From Drosophila miranda (Eukaryota; Arthropoda; Insecta; Diptera; Drosophilidae): 64,000 bases of DNA. The notes beneath the pieces are model-generated. The model made no database searches. It was given only the letters and a program-made list of their open reading frames with translations, and was not told the origin of the DNA. The translations under genes were made by a program, and so were the position numbers. Shown in pieces: positions 1 to 9,900 of this stretch. Numbering within the stretch: position 1 is the stretch's first letter; each line of letters starts with the position of its first letter. Where the stretch lies: assembly GCF_003369915.1 (NCBI RefSeq), contig NC_046673.1, forward strand, positions 5,812,001 through 5,876,000, in the 5' to 3' direction.

Positions 1-628
1 CATGAAGCAGGGTGTGCTGACCCACGGTAAGACACTGTCAAATCCCTTAATTCGGCGCTTACTAACTGTCAATAAATGTTTATTTTGACTAGGTCGTGTG
101 CGTCTTCTGCTCAAGAAGGGACACTCTTGCTACCGCCCACGCCGCACTGGTGAGCGCAAGCGGAAGTCTGTGCGCGGTTGCATTGTGGATGCTAACATGT
201 CTGTGCTGGCTCTGGTCGTCATTAAGAAAGGCGAGCAGCATATTGCTGGTTTGACCGACACCACCATCCCCCGTCGTCTGGGCCCCAAGCGTGCCAGCAA
301 GATCCGTAAGCTGTACAACTTGAGCAAGGAGGATGACGTGCGTCGCTTCGTTGTGCGCCGTCCGCTGCCCGCCAAGGACAACAAGAAGGCCACTTCCAAG
401 GCCCCCAAGATCCAGCGTCTTATCACCCCTGTCGTGCTGCAGAGAAAACACCGTCGCATCGCTCTGAAGAAGAAGCGTCAGACGGCCTCCAAGGAGGCAG
501 CCGCAGACTACGCCAAACTGTTGGTGCAGCGCAAGAAGGAGTCCAAGGCTAAACGCGAGGAGGCCAAGCGTCGTCGCTCCGCCTCGATCAGGGAGTCGAA
601 GAGCTCTATCTCAAGTGACAAGAAGTAA
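1..628 (+). CDS. RpS6: Ribosomal protein S6 (eS6), 3' part
   Basis: Small-subunit ribosomal protein eS6, which in animals is phosphorylated by S6 kinase. Two exons are visible: 1-26 (ending MKQGVLTHG) and 93-628, joined across a 66-bp GT/AG intron in phase 1. The first visible Met corresponds to about residue 63 of the family, so the start lies left of the window. The long exon has the conserved core ([20 protein letters not shown], then IVDAN and [15 protein letters not shown]) and a very basic C-terminal helix. It ends with the RRRSAS phosphorylation cluster followed by more serines. Length and ending match the 248-residue fly protein. TAA stop. Identification is secure. Confidence 0.97.
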
Positions 629-692
629 ATGCAGCAACTGGACTCGCAATCTTCGTTCAAGCACGGCTAGATGATGTTCTAAGAAAACAAAA

Positions 693-698
693 AATAAA
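693..698 (+). terminator. RpS6 polyadenylation signal AATAAA
   Basis: AATAAA lies 65 bases after the RpS6 stop codon, and a second AATAAA-like site follows about 25 bases later. Short 3' UTRs are usual for ribosomal protein genes. Confidence 0.6.
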
Positions 699-1293
699 GT
701 TGTACCCATTTATGTTAATAAATGTGAAAAATGGTATTCATTGTGTTCAGACTCTTTTTTTCCTGTGAAAAATGTGCACGTACAAAGTGAGGCAAAAGAA
801 GCTGAGATGACGTAAAAAAAAGTGATTAAAGTCTGAAGTATTAAATAGAGTGGATTCTTGTGGATGCAGAGACTGGAGTTTTGGTTGTTCATAGGATAGG
901 ATTATGGCAATTAAAGCACAGAGGGAAGCAGATTCGACTCTGTAATGCATTGTTGTAACGTTTCAACGTTCGTGCCTCTGGATTGAGAAATAGGAAATAC
1001 AGATTTGTGTACGGCTGACTAATCCCAGTAGATCCTGCATGTAGACGTAAGAGTCAGGACTCAGTTTCAAAACTTACAGCTACCGGTCTCTCCAATGGTG
1101 ACGGATCCCTCTAGTATTGCGACGAGGTCATTATTTTTTTGATCCTTCCGTACTTTGTTCTCTCTCATCATTCCATATTCATGAGTTTCCTAATCCATAC
1201 TAACTTGTTTCTCCTTTATCTTTCTGTCTTTTCTGCTACGATAAAAGTGTAAAGAGATTTGGTGGTATATTCTAAATAAATGCTGCATAAGTA
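699..1293. other. Intergenic, no gene seen
   Basis: AT-rich sequence between the end of RpS6 and the DINE element. The only open frames are short and antisense, without codon bias. Nothing else recognised. Confidence 0.5.
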
Positions 1294-2361
1294 CAGGGGT
1301 GTATTAGATTTGTGATGAAAGTGGATGTGTGTAACGTCCAGAAGGAATCGTTTCCGACCCCATAAAGTATATATATTCTTGATCAGCATCAATAGCCGAG
1401 TCGATTGAGCCCTGTCTGTCTGTCCGTCCGTCCGTCCGTCCGTCCGTCCGTCTGTCTGTCCGTCCCCTTCAGCGCCTAGTGCTCAAAGACTATAAGAGCG
1501 AGAGTAACGATGTTTTGGATCCAGACTTCTGTGATATGTCACTGCTACAAGAATATTTCAAAACTTTGCCCCGCCCACTTCCGCCCCCACAAAGGGCGAA
1601 AATCTGTGGCATCCACAATTTCGACGATACGAGAAAACTGAAAACGCAGAATCGTAGAAGATGACTATATCTTCTAGAGTGCAAAATCTGAACCAGATCG
1701 TATAATTATTATAGCCAGAATCAAGAAAACAATTTCATTTTTTCTCGCTCTGTCTCTCTCTAACACACAGGTTTCATGGTCGGTTTTGCCAAATGCAAAA
1801 TATGAGTTCAAGGATCTCAGATATCCTGATATCCTGTGATATCGGACCTTGACCATTTTGTGTCAAAATTTCGCCACACCCCCTTCCGCCCCCGCAAAGG
1901 ACGAAAATCTGAGGCATCCACAAATCTCAGAGACTATTAAGGCTAGAGTAGCCAAATTTGGTACACACACTCCTTTAAGATGTCACTATAAAACGTGTAT
2001 CTCAAAATTTCGCCCTACCCTCTTGCGCCCCCACAAAGAACGAAAATCTGTTGCATCCACAATATTGCAGATTCGAGAAAACTAAAAACGCAGAATCATA
2101 GATAATGACCATATCTATCAGATTGCTGAATCTGGATCAGATCAGATCATTTTTATAGCCAAAAGGAACAAATCAATTTGCAGTGGCTACGCAGCGCCCG
2201 ACGTCACGCTCAGACTGATTTTCTGTCTCTCTCGCACGCACTCTTTGTCGTGTCGTTTAATATTAGCGGCGTCTGCCGGAGGAGAGCCATACTGACTTAG
2301 TATCGGGTATAACTGTAGAGTTGCGGTGTCCGCAGCAACTCACAACGTTCCCCCTCGTTTT
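1294..2361 (+). mobile_element. DINE-1/mini-me (Helentron) element, copy A
   Basis: Non-autonomous element with the mini-me signature: a short TA run, the core TTCTTGATCAGCATCAATAG, then a (GTCY)n microsatellite at about 1410-1463. Three diverged internal repeats follow, each with a CCGCCCCCACAAAG-type block and CGAAAATCTG (about 1575, 1883 and 2019). The right end reads CAACGTTCCCCCTCGTTTT. Almost the whole sequence recurs inverted at 48911-50000. No long ORF, so it must depend on another element's protein. Its left-most bases differ from copy B, so that end is truncated or diverged. Length and form resemble the ISY elements of D. miranda; the family name is inference. Confidence 0.85.
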
Positions 2362-3964
2362 CATATGCAGTCTGCAATAAAAACCAAAGCTCTGGGATAA
2401 GTTAAATTCCACCTTAAAGTTTATAGATTATTTGTAGGTTCATAAGAACCATTGTTTTAACAAAAACGTTCAATACAGACACATTAGCCTCATAGTATAT
2501 ACTCCTCAGCAGTACATATTCAGGAATAATGCCATCATTTCATTGCTAATGCAAATGCGTTACTTAAATCAGTCAGTCGAAGAATAAATGCATTTTTGAA
2601 ATACATTCATATGTGCAATGTCAAAAACACAAACGGAAATAATTTGAAAAAACATGGATATGGATAATGCAGCTGTTGCCTGGTCCCAAATATTGCGGAA
2701 TAATTCTGTAGACAATTCTGGCTATAGAATGTTTGCGATCTGAGTACTAGGCATTAAGGCATTAAATTATAGCTTCTCCCGCATTGAAACTGAAGAGAAT
2801 AACTCATTGAAATCCAGTCACATGTGTGACATCCTAAGATCCATTTGACTAAGTAACTCTGCAGTGATTATCTGCAGTGATTATTACGTGGGGTAGTCCA
2901 AATTTGTCTCATACGTCCTACCAATATTCTATAGCCGAAAATCCGGCAAATATCAATGTCAGATTAAACTGGAGTCTCTTTCCCTTTGGCCAAGTTTTAT
3001 GTGTTTTGAAAAAGATAATAGTTACAGGGATCACTGATATTTGCGAATGATAATGGATTCGCTAGGACTAGGATACTTGAAACTTTGTGTATTCGTATCG
3101 TATTGAAAAAATATTATTAGAAAGTACCAAAAGCCGACCTGCAATCTACTTTGAGGGGGTCTGCGATCATTCCAGAACTATAGCCGACGAATATTATTCA
3201 GAGATGAAAAGAACTGCTGGTCCATCCATAAATTCACTAACTACCATGGCAAAAAATCCACAATTTCGGCTAAGAACTGCTACATCTTGTCCAGCATTAT
3301 TATGAAAAAAAGCCCCTGCGAATATTTTCTGTTTACCAACTTGTTTAAATACAGCGCGGGATAAGAGAAGTCATCACGGAAAGAAAACCTATTTTAAGGG
3401 CCTTGAGCAAACCCTATATTTGAAAGGGATACGACAATTGGGAAAACGACTAAATGAATGTTTGATAGACAAATGTTAGGCCAGGCACTTCTGGGACTAC
3501 CCACGTAATTGAACCTGTTTGCAAATCAAAGCGTGGCGGCCCAAAGAACGGCGAAGCATGTCCAAACGCAGTAAAACCTTCCCACCAACGGCTAAGAATT
3601 TGAATCTGCAGCTCTTTTTCTCTTTGCTTGATACAACTCAATGTGAATGTGAAGGAATCCATAGTTTTAGCACTTCATAATCTTGCGTACTATACCCGTA
3701 CTTAGTCTTAAGATAAACGAAAGAAAGAGCCATCAGTGCTGCATCTGTGGTGTCCTCCCTCTGATGAAAATCAGACCGACTTCGTTTCGTTTTCCATTTC
3801 GATCTGGGCATGTATTTATAGGTAGGTATAGGTATAGGTAGGTATGTATGCTGATAAGTGTATAAATATAAACAAATAGAATGTATGTATACAGATTATG
3901 TGTATTGAGGTTAGCGACAGTCCGGTCATCATCTTCTTCTTCTATCTAAGTATCGGGGTGATGT
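2362..3964. other. Intergenic; near-perfect 16-bp inverted pair, otherwise unrecognised
   Basis: AT-rich spacer before the 3' end of p115. ATTACGTGGGGTAGTCC (2883-2899) returns inverted at 3494-3509 with one G fewer, which suggests a decayed transposon or inverted duplication. Small ORFs at 3087-3305 (+) and 3450-3662 (-) match no family I know. Short GGTATAGGTA tandems lie near 3820-3845. Confidence 0.4.
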
Positions 3965-6466
3965 TTATCTGTTGGCAGTCTCGCTTGGAATCCCCTCCTC
4001 CGATGGAGTTTCGGCGTGTGTTTGGCTCTGGTTCTCAGTTGATTTCGGGGCCGTTGTTTTGTGCTCATAGCTTGCTAATTTGAGCTCCTGATCGGCCAGC
4101 AGCTCGAGGAGATCCTCTTGATCCTTTTGGGTGGCCAGAAGCGATTCTTGGGTAGCATCTGCACGCTGTTTTTCGGTCGCGAGCTGCTGGCGTAGGATCT
4201 CAATTTCCTTGTTAAGTCGAATGTTCTCAGCAAAGTACATGTTGGCCTGATATCGGGCCGCGTTTAGCTCCTCCTCTCTGGCCAGAGAAGTCTCCTGGCT
4301 CTGGACCGGAGTCTGACCTGATGCTCCCAGCTGAGCCTTTAGCAGGGTATTCTGATCAGAGATCTGAGCCCTGAGGGACTGCTCCTCACTCAGCTTCTCC
4401 TTCAGTTCAGCATTTTCTTGGCCCAGCTCCTTTGCGGACTGCTGGAGAGTCTGGATCTGAGCATCCATGCCGCGGATGATGCCCTTGTACTGGGACACCA
4501 GAGCCGAGGCTTCCGAGCTAAGAGTCAGCTCAGTGAGCTCTATGCCATCTACGTCGAAGCCGCTCACCAGCTTGGCAATCAACGCCTCCAGTCCCTTGTA
4601 GAGTTTGCAGTACTCGTAATCGAGCAGGAGCTCGCCGGCAGACTTGGCCCTGATCTGGGCCTGCTTGCAGGCCCGGCTGTAGGCCTCGTGCCGCGAGACC
4701 TCGCCCAGCTTGTTGCAGAACGTCTCCTGGCCAATACGCTTGATGATCAGCTGGCTGATGTCCTCGCGTCGCTGATTGGGTAGAGAGTTGTCGTTGAACT
4801 GGATGCAGAGGCCCATGAGGAAGGCGCACATTCCCTGAAACAGGAACTCACGCTCGTCATGCTCATTGGAGCAAAGCTGGGCTGTCAGGTAGACCGTGGT
4901 GCCCTGCGTCTCCAGCAGAGCTTTCACCGCGCCAGGACAATGGGCTAGCCAGACGCTGAGCAGCATTAGCAGTCCTATTTTGCTCTGCAGGCGAGTCCGT
5001 TCTCGCTGCATCAGATTGGTGCACATCTCGAGCAGAGTGTTGGGACGCTGTCCCCCAGTCGGGGCCAGCAGGACGCGAAGCAGTTCCTCCTTCAGTGCCA
5101 CGTTCTCTACTAGGGTGTGCATGATGGCCACCGAAGAGAACCAGTTTGCCAGGGCATCACTGGAGAAGAGACCGGTGCAGAGCAACTGGCCCGTCGATAA
5201 GGAGCTCACATCTGTCGCACTCGATGGGAGCAAGGTCTGCACAACAGTCCTTTGAACGTCCGCGTTCCTGTAGAGATAGCACTCGAAGCAGTAGAGCACG
5301 GCACAGCGCAGGGCCAGCAGCTGCTTCTCGTTTATCATGGACATGAGTAGGACCACGATGACTGGCCGGGGCGGATTGCTGGGGGCCATCACACGACTGA
5401 GCTCGTGCTGGTTTTCGCGATCGCCGCGGATCACTTCCGCGACGGCGTTGATGGTCTCTGTGAGGATGTCCGCCGGCACACCGCTGCTCATCAGTATTTC
5501 GCACAGAGCATTTAGCAGCTGGGACTTCTGCATGACGCGCTGGCAGGCGGTGACAACTTGATGCTGGTTGCTGGGTGTGACCAGGGCGCGCACCACTTGG
5601 AGTAGGCAGTGGAAGTTTGACATCTTCTGCGGGGACCAGCCGGCCTCTTCGACTTCCTCAGCCAAGACGAACATGGGGGCCAGCCGCTGGATGTAGCTGC
5701 CTTCCTTGAAGAACTGCTGGTTGCTCGAGTTGTTCTTAAGCAGGTTCAGCAGCAGGATAAGACAGTCCTCCACAACAATCCCGCCATCAGAGCAGCCCTC
5801 CTCACGGATAATGTCGAACAAACGGTCGAAGGCGTTTTCGAAGGCCACAATTTTCTGTATATTTGAGTTTCCCTTGGTGAGCTCGATGAGGAGTAGAAGA
5901 ACGTCGTTGCGAATGACCTCCCGGCTGTCCGTTAGTAGGTCCATGAGCTTAGAAACCCCCATAGGGCTTACGAGGACAAGATCTTGCAGCTCTCGAGTCT
6001 TGTTTGATATTAGCGAGGTGATCAGCTGAATGGCGGCCCTCCGCACCCGGAAATCGTACTCATCCAGATAGCCCATCACCATAGTGACATTCTCCGGAGT
6101 CTTTATAAACATCTCCGTGAACTGGCCGCCGACGTTAACCGAGACAGTGGGGTTGTCTGCCTCCTCGTCGAACTCCTCGCTGGTGACAATGTTACAAAGC
6201 GTGTCCAGGGCATAGCTTATAATCTCTGTATCCTGGCCATCGTTTTGGAGGACCTGCACGAGAGGCGGCATGCCCTGGGCGCCGACTTCGATGCGGTACT
6301 TGCGCGACAACGCCTTCAGGGCCCGGCAAGCATCTCTGCGGTCCTCCAGCAGCGTAGAAGAATAAACTCGATCCACAAGCTTTTCAACCGTCTCCGCAGC
6401 GCTGGGCTGTTGACCTGGCTCCGTGCCGCCTAAGACGGTCTTAATGCCACTTTTCAAGAACTCCAT
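3965..6466 (-). CDS. p115: General vesicular transport factor p115 (USO1)
   Basis: Golgi tether that acts with Rab1, GM130 and SNAREs in ER-to-Golgi and intra-Golgi traffic. One uninterrupted 833-codon frame starts MEFLKSGIKTVLGG and ends SETANR. Residues 1 to about 640 form the armadillo-like head, with helical repeats such as SYALDTLCNIVTSEEF and the conserved stretch around NNSSNQQFF. From about residue 657 the protein becomes heptad coiled coil (IQTLQQSAKELGQENAELKE onward), with an acidic, polar tail. It is shorter than the roughly 960-residue mammalian protein and near the size I recall for the fly one. It diverges from the GPCR gene across about 520 bp. Intronless here. Confidence 0.95.
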   Translation of the reverse strand: MEFLKSGIKTVLGGTEPGQQPSAAETVEKLVDRVYSSTLLEDRRDACRALKALSRKYRIEVGAQGMPPLVQVLQNDGQDTEIISYALDTLCNIVTSEEFDEEADNPTVSVNVGGQFTEMFIKTPENVTMVMGYLDEYDFRVRRAAIQLITSLISNKTRELQDLVLVSPMGVSKLMDLLTDSREVIRNDVLLLLIELTKGNSNIQKIVAFENAFDRLFDIIREEGCSDGGIVVEDCLILLLNLLKNNSSNQQFFKEGSYIQRLAPMFVLAEEVEEAGWSPQKMSNFHCLLQVVRALVTPSNQHQVVTACQRVMQKSQLLNALCEILMSSGVPADILTETINAVAEVIRGDRENQHELSRVMAPSNPPRPVIVVLLMSMINEKQLLALRCAVLYCFECYLYRNADVQRTVVQTLLPSSATDVSSLSTGQLLCTGLFSSDALANWFSSVAIMHTLVENVALKEELLRVLLAPTGGQRPNTLLEMCTNLMQRERTRLQSKIGLLMLLSVWLAHCPGAVKALLETQGTTVYLTAQLCSNEHDEREFLFQGMCAFLMGLCIQFNDNSLPNQRREDISQLIIKRIGQETFCNKLGEVSRHEAYSRACKQAQIRAKSAGELLLDYEYCKLYKGLEALIAKLVSGFDVDGIELTELTLSSEASALVSQYKGIIRGMDAQIQTLQQSAKELGQENAELKEKLSEEQSLRAQISDQNTLLKAQLGASGQTPVQSQETSLAREEELNAARYQANMYFAENIRLNKEIEILRQQLATEKQRADATQESLLATQKDQEDLLELLADQELKLASYEHKTTAPKSTENQSQTHAETPSEEGIPSETANR

Positions 6467-6985
6467 CCACTTTATACCTCAATAAATAGGTTTAAAAGCA
6501 GAACTTTTTTTCTTCATTAAGTTCTGACACGTCAATTTATAAAAACAATATTGCAACAATGTTTGCACTACATCAATTGGCACCAGTGTGTACCCCACAA
6601 TTGATTTATTATTTCGAATGGGTGGCAGCTCTGGTCAATCGAAAATATTTCATTTTGATTTCCAGAAGAAATTAAAATGAATTACCAATGTATAAAATTC
6701 TTGCTTCCGAATGCAAAAATTAGGAAATTAATTTTGCCTATATATTTTTTGGCTAATTTAGTTTCATAAAAATCGATAGTTTACTAGCAAAAGTTAAATA
6801 ATATATCGGTACAACTATCGTTAGTTTGCCATCGCCACTTTTAGCGATATAGAACATTTAGCCGTAGAGCAACACTGGCTAATTTATTGTAAACTGGGAT
6901 GTGTTTTTGTTTGTTATGCATTTGTTGCTAACTTAAATTATCAATTAAATGTTTGTGTGTTGTGCCCAGGATGTAAGCCATTCTA
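6467..6985. promoter_or_regulatory. Divergent promoter region, p115 / adhesion GPCR
   Basis: The 519 bp between two divergent start codons. It holds several DRE-like pieces: ATCGATAG near 6773, then ATATCGG, ACTATCG and GCGATATAG between about 6800 and 6852. No TATA box is evident on either side. DREF-type elements fit a housekeeping promoter for p115; how far the GPCR shares it is unknown. Confidence 0.45.
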
Positions 6986-9900
6986 ATGAGCGCCAACACA
7001 AACCCAGAGGGGTGTGCTCGAAGCGCACTCCTCTTCCTGCTGTGGCCCCTTGTCGCCATATTCTTCTCGCTGCCGTCGCAGCCTCTTGTGGCCCAGGCCC
7101 AGGTCACAATGTGTCCCAAGAAATGCAGTTGCAAGAACAGCCCGGAAAACATTCACAACCTGCGCGTGCGTTGCGAGGATCAGCAAATTGTCAGTTGGAG
7201 AGATTTAGATTTTGGCGAAGAAATGCACAACATAGTCAGCATGTTAGTGAATCCTTTGGCCACAAGGCCCTGCTAATCATAATTGTTATTAACCAATATC
7301 TTGTCTTGCAGCAATAGCAGTAAAAACATGATTTCCCACATCACCGAAGATGACTTCAGGAACTTTACAGAACTTAGGCGCCTGGACTTATCCTCGAACC
7401 TCCTTACCGAACTGGACAAGGACACCTTTGGCGACAGCCTGGCGTTAGTGGAGAAACTCAAATTGGCCAATAATTCGATCAGTCACATCTACGAGGGAGC
7501 CTTCGAGCAGATGCCCAAGCTAAAACAGCTGTAAGTGTCCTGGTCAAGTCCTGTATTTGCTATATATTTCCTTACAATTATTTACTTGATCCGCACAGAG
7601 ATATATCCAGCAACCCGTTGGCCTGCGACTGTGGCTTAATTTGGCTAATTGCTTGGTCGAATGCCCGGGACGTCCGTCTCATCCCCGCTCCCAAGTGCGA
7701 GTCTCCCATCAACTTCCGAGGCATGCCGCTGAAGAAACTGAAGGTGGGGATCGACTTCCACTGTGAAACGTTGCCGCAGCCGCTACTGGAGCTGGTACCG
7801 AGTCAGAACCAGGTGGCTTTCGAGGGCGACGAGCTGCAGCTGAAGTGTTTTGCGCCCCGGGTGGCCATTGGAGCGCCGCGCGAGTCCGAGGATCTGCCCA
7901 CGCGAGCGTATGTCTTCTGGGGCTGGTCGGACAGAATTCGGGTGAACAACTCCACCGAAGACATCGTCTATCGTGACCCAACCAAGGTGTTCCATAATGT
8001 TAACCTAGACACACGCCACTCCACCGACTCGGGCATCCTCAAGTCTATCCTCCGCATCGCCAGCCTCACCCAGAACCACACGGGTATGTGGGACTGTACC
8101 CTGCGCTCCCAGCAGGCCAATCTCTCTCAGTCCATCGTCCTCCATGTGGTGGCCAAAGGCACACTCTACTGCGAGGCCAAGGTGGTGCACACCAACAAGG
8201 GGACCTATCACTGGCCCCGCACCATGCGGGGCGAGACCGTGCTGCAAGAGTGCGTGGAGGAGCCCACCGATGTGTCGCAGCACCGACGCGCATCCTACGA
8301 GTGCAGCCCCGAGGGCGAATGGCTCAACCTAAACACGGACAGTTGCGTCTACGTAAGCGAGACCACGCGCATCCTGGAGCAGTTTGCCAAGGTAAACCTG
8401 ACGCTAACTAAGGGACAGAACGCAGTGGAAATCGCCCGCCGCCTGCACAACTTCACCCAAATGCAGACGCAGCTCAACAAGATCCGGGACTCCATGGACC
8501 TGGAGTACATAGCGCGCACGTTGGTAAAGTACTTGGATCAGGTGGAGGTGTCCCAACAACAGGAGATTAGCCATCTGCTCCTGGACATTGTCTCGCAGCT
8601 GCTAAATCTTCCCTTTCGCCTGTTCCGCGAGGCACAGGCGGAGCATGGCACGGGCTTGCGGCTGCTTTACGTCGTGGAGTCCTCAGCCATGCGCCTGGCC
8701 CTGGCCCAGGGCAGCGCGCAACCCAGAGACCTGCTGCCGGAGGCACTGCCTTCATGGAGGGGCGTGCAGCAGCGCAACATTTTCGTGGAGTTCTTCAACA
8801 TCAGCCTCGACTCGTTCTTCAGCCTCTCTTGTGTGTGGCTGGAGGAGAGTCCGCGCGGCTTCCAGTGCAACAGCTCCAACGACACAATACCCATGTATGA
8901 GCACGGCGACATCGACGCCGCCATCCAGCTGCCTTACAACGTGATCGGCAACAGCTCCTTCTCCGCCAGCTCCACTGCCAGCTCCAAGAGCCTGCGAATC
9001 ATGATCTCGCTACACAGGAACGCCAAGCTGCTGCCCAACCTGGGCGGCGCTTTTAACGAGACCCTTTCCTCGGCTGTCATCGGAGCCCTGGCGTACAGCA
9101 ACGAAGGACAGTCCCTCGAACTTCAAACGCCCATGCCCGAGCTTGATCTCGATCACGATCTCGGTCTGAATGATAACGGGAAGGAGGATGTGTACCAGCA
9201 GAGGGTCACGATCATGCTGCGCGCCCATCCATACCACCACGAGCTGAGCGCTCCTCAGCCGGCGTGGTGGGACGCCACCGAGCAAAAGTGGAATCCGCAG
9301 GTGTGCCAGCAACACTACCAGCACCTCACCCTGGTCATGTTCAGCTGCAGCCGCACTGGCTACTTCGGGCTGCTTCAGCGCAGCGCGCACCTCAATGACT
9401 ACCGCAGTGAAGAGGCGGGTGCCCGCTTCCACCACCCGCCGATGGCCATATATGCGGGATGCGCCCTGCTCTTTGCATGCTGCGCCATCAACATCGTCAC
9501 GTTCGTCGTCTTCGGGTTCTCCATACGCATGAACCGTGTGCAGCGGCACGCCCTGGTCAACACCTGGCTGGCTGTGGCCGTGCTCGCCGTCACCTTCGTG
9601 CTGGGCATTTTCCAGACGGCCAGCCAGACGCAGTGCCGCCTCTTCGGCCTGCTGATGCACTACCTCAGCCTCTGCGTGCTGCTGTGGGTGTGCGTGAGCC
9701 TCAGTAGCATGTACAAGCGCCTGACCAAGTCCACCTCCGCCAGTCAGGGCCGGATGAGCCAGGAGACGGAGCTGCAGCGCGACCGCGACAGAGAGCAGCA
9801 AAGGAAGCCCATCTTGGGCATCTACCTCGTGGGGTGGGGCATCGCCCTGCTCATCTGTGGCATCAGCAGTGCCGTCAATATAGCCGAGTACGCCGCCTAC

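Noticed and set aside
4418-4783. 121-codon plus-strand frame inside p115
   Set aside because: Antisense to a clearly conserved coding exon.
7709-8293. Several minus-strand frames opposite the LRR/Ig region
   Set aside because: Shadows of the coding exon.
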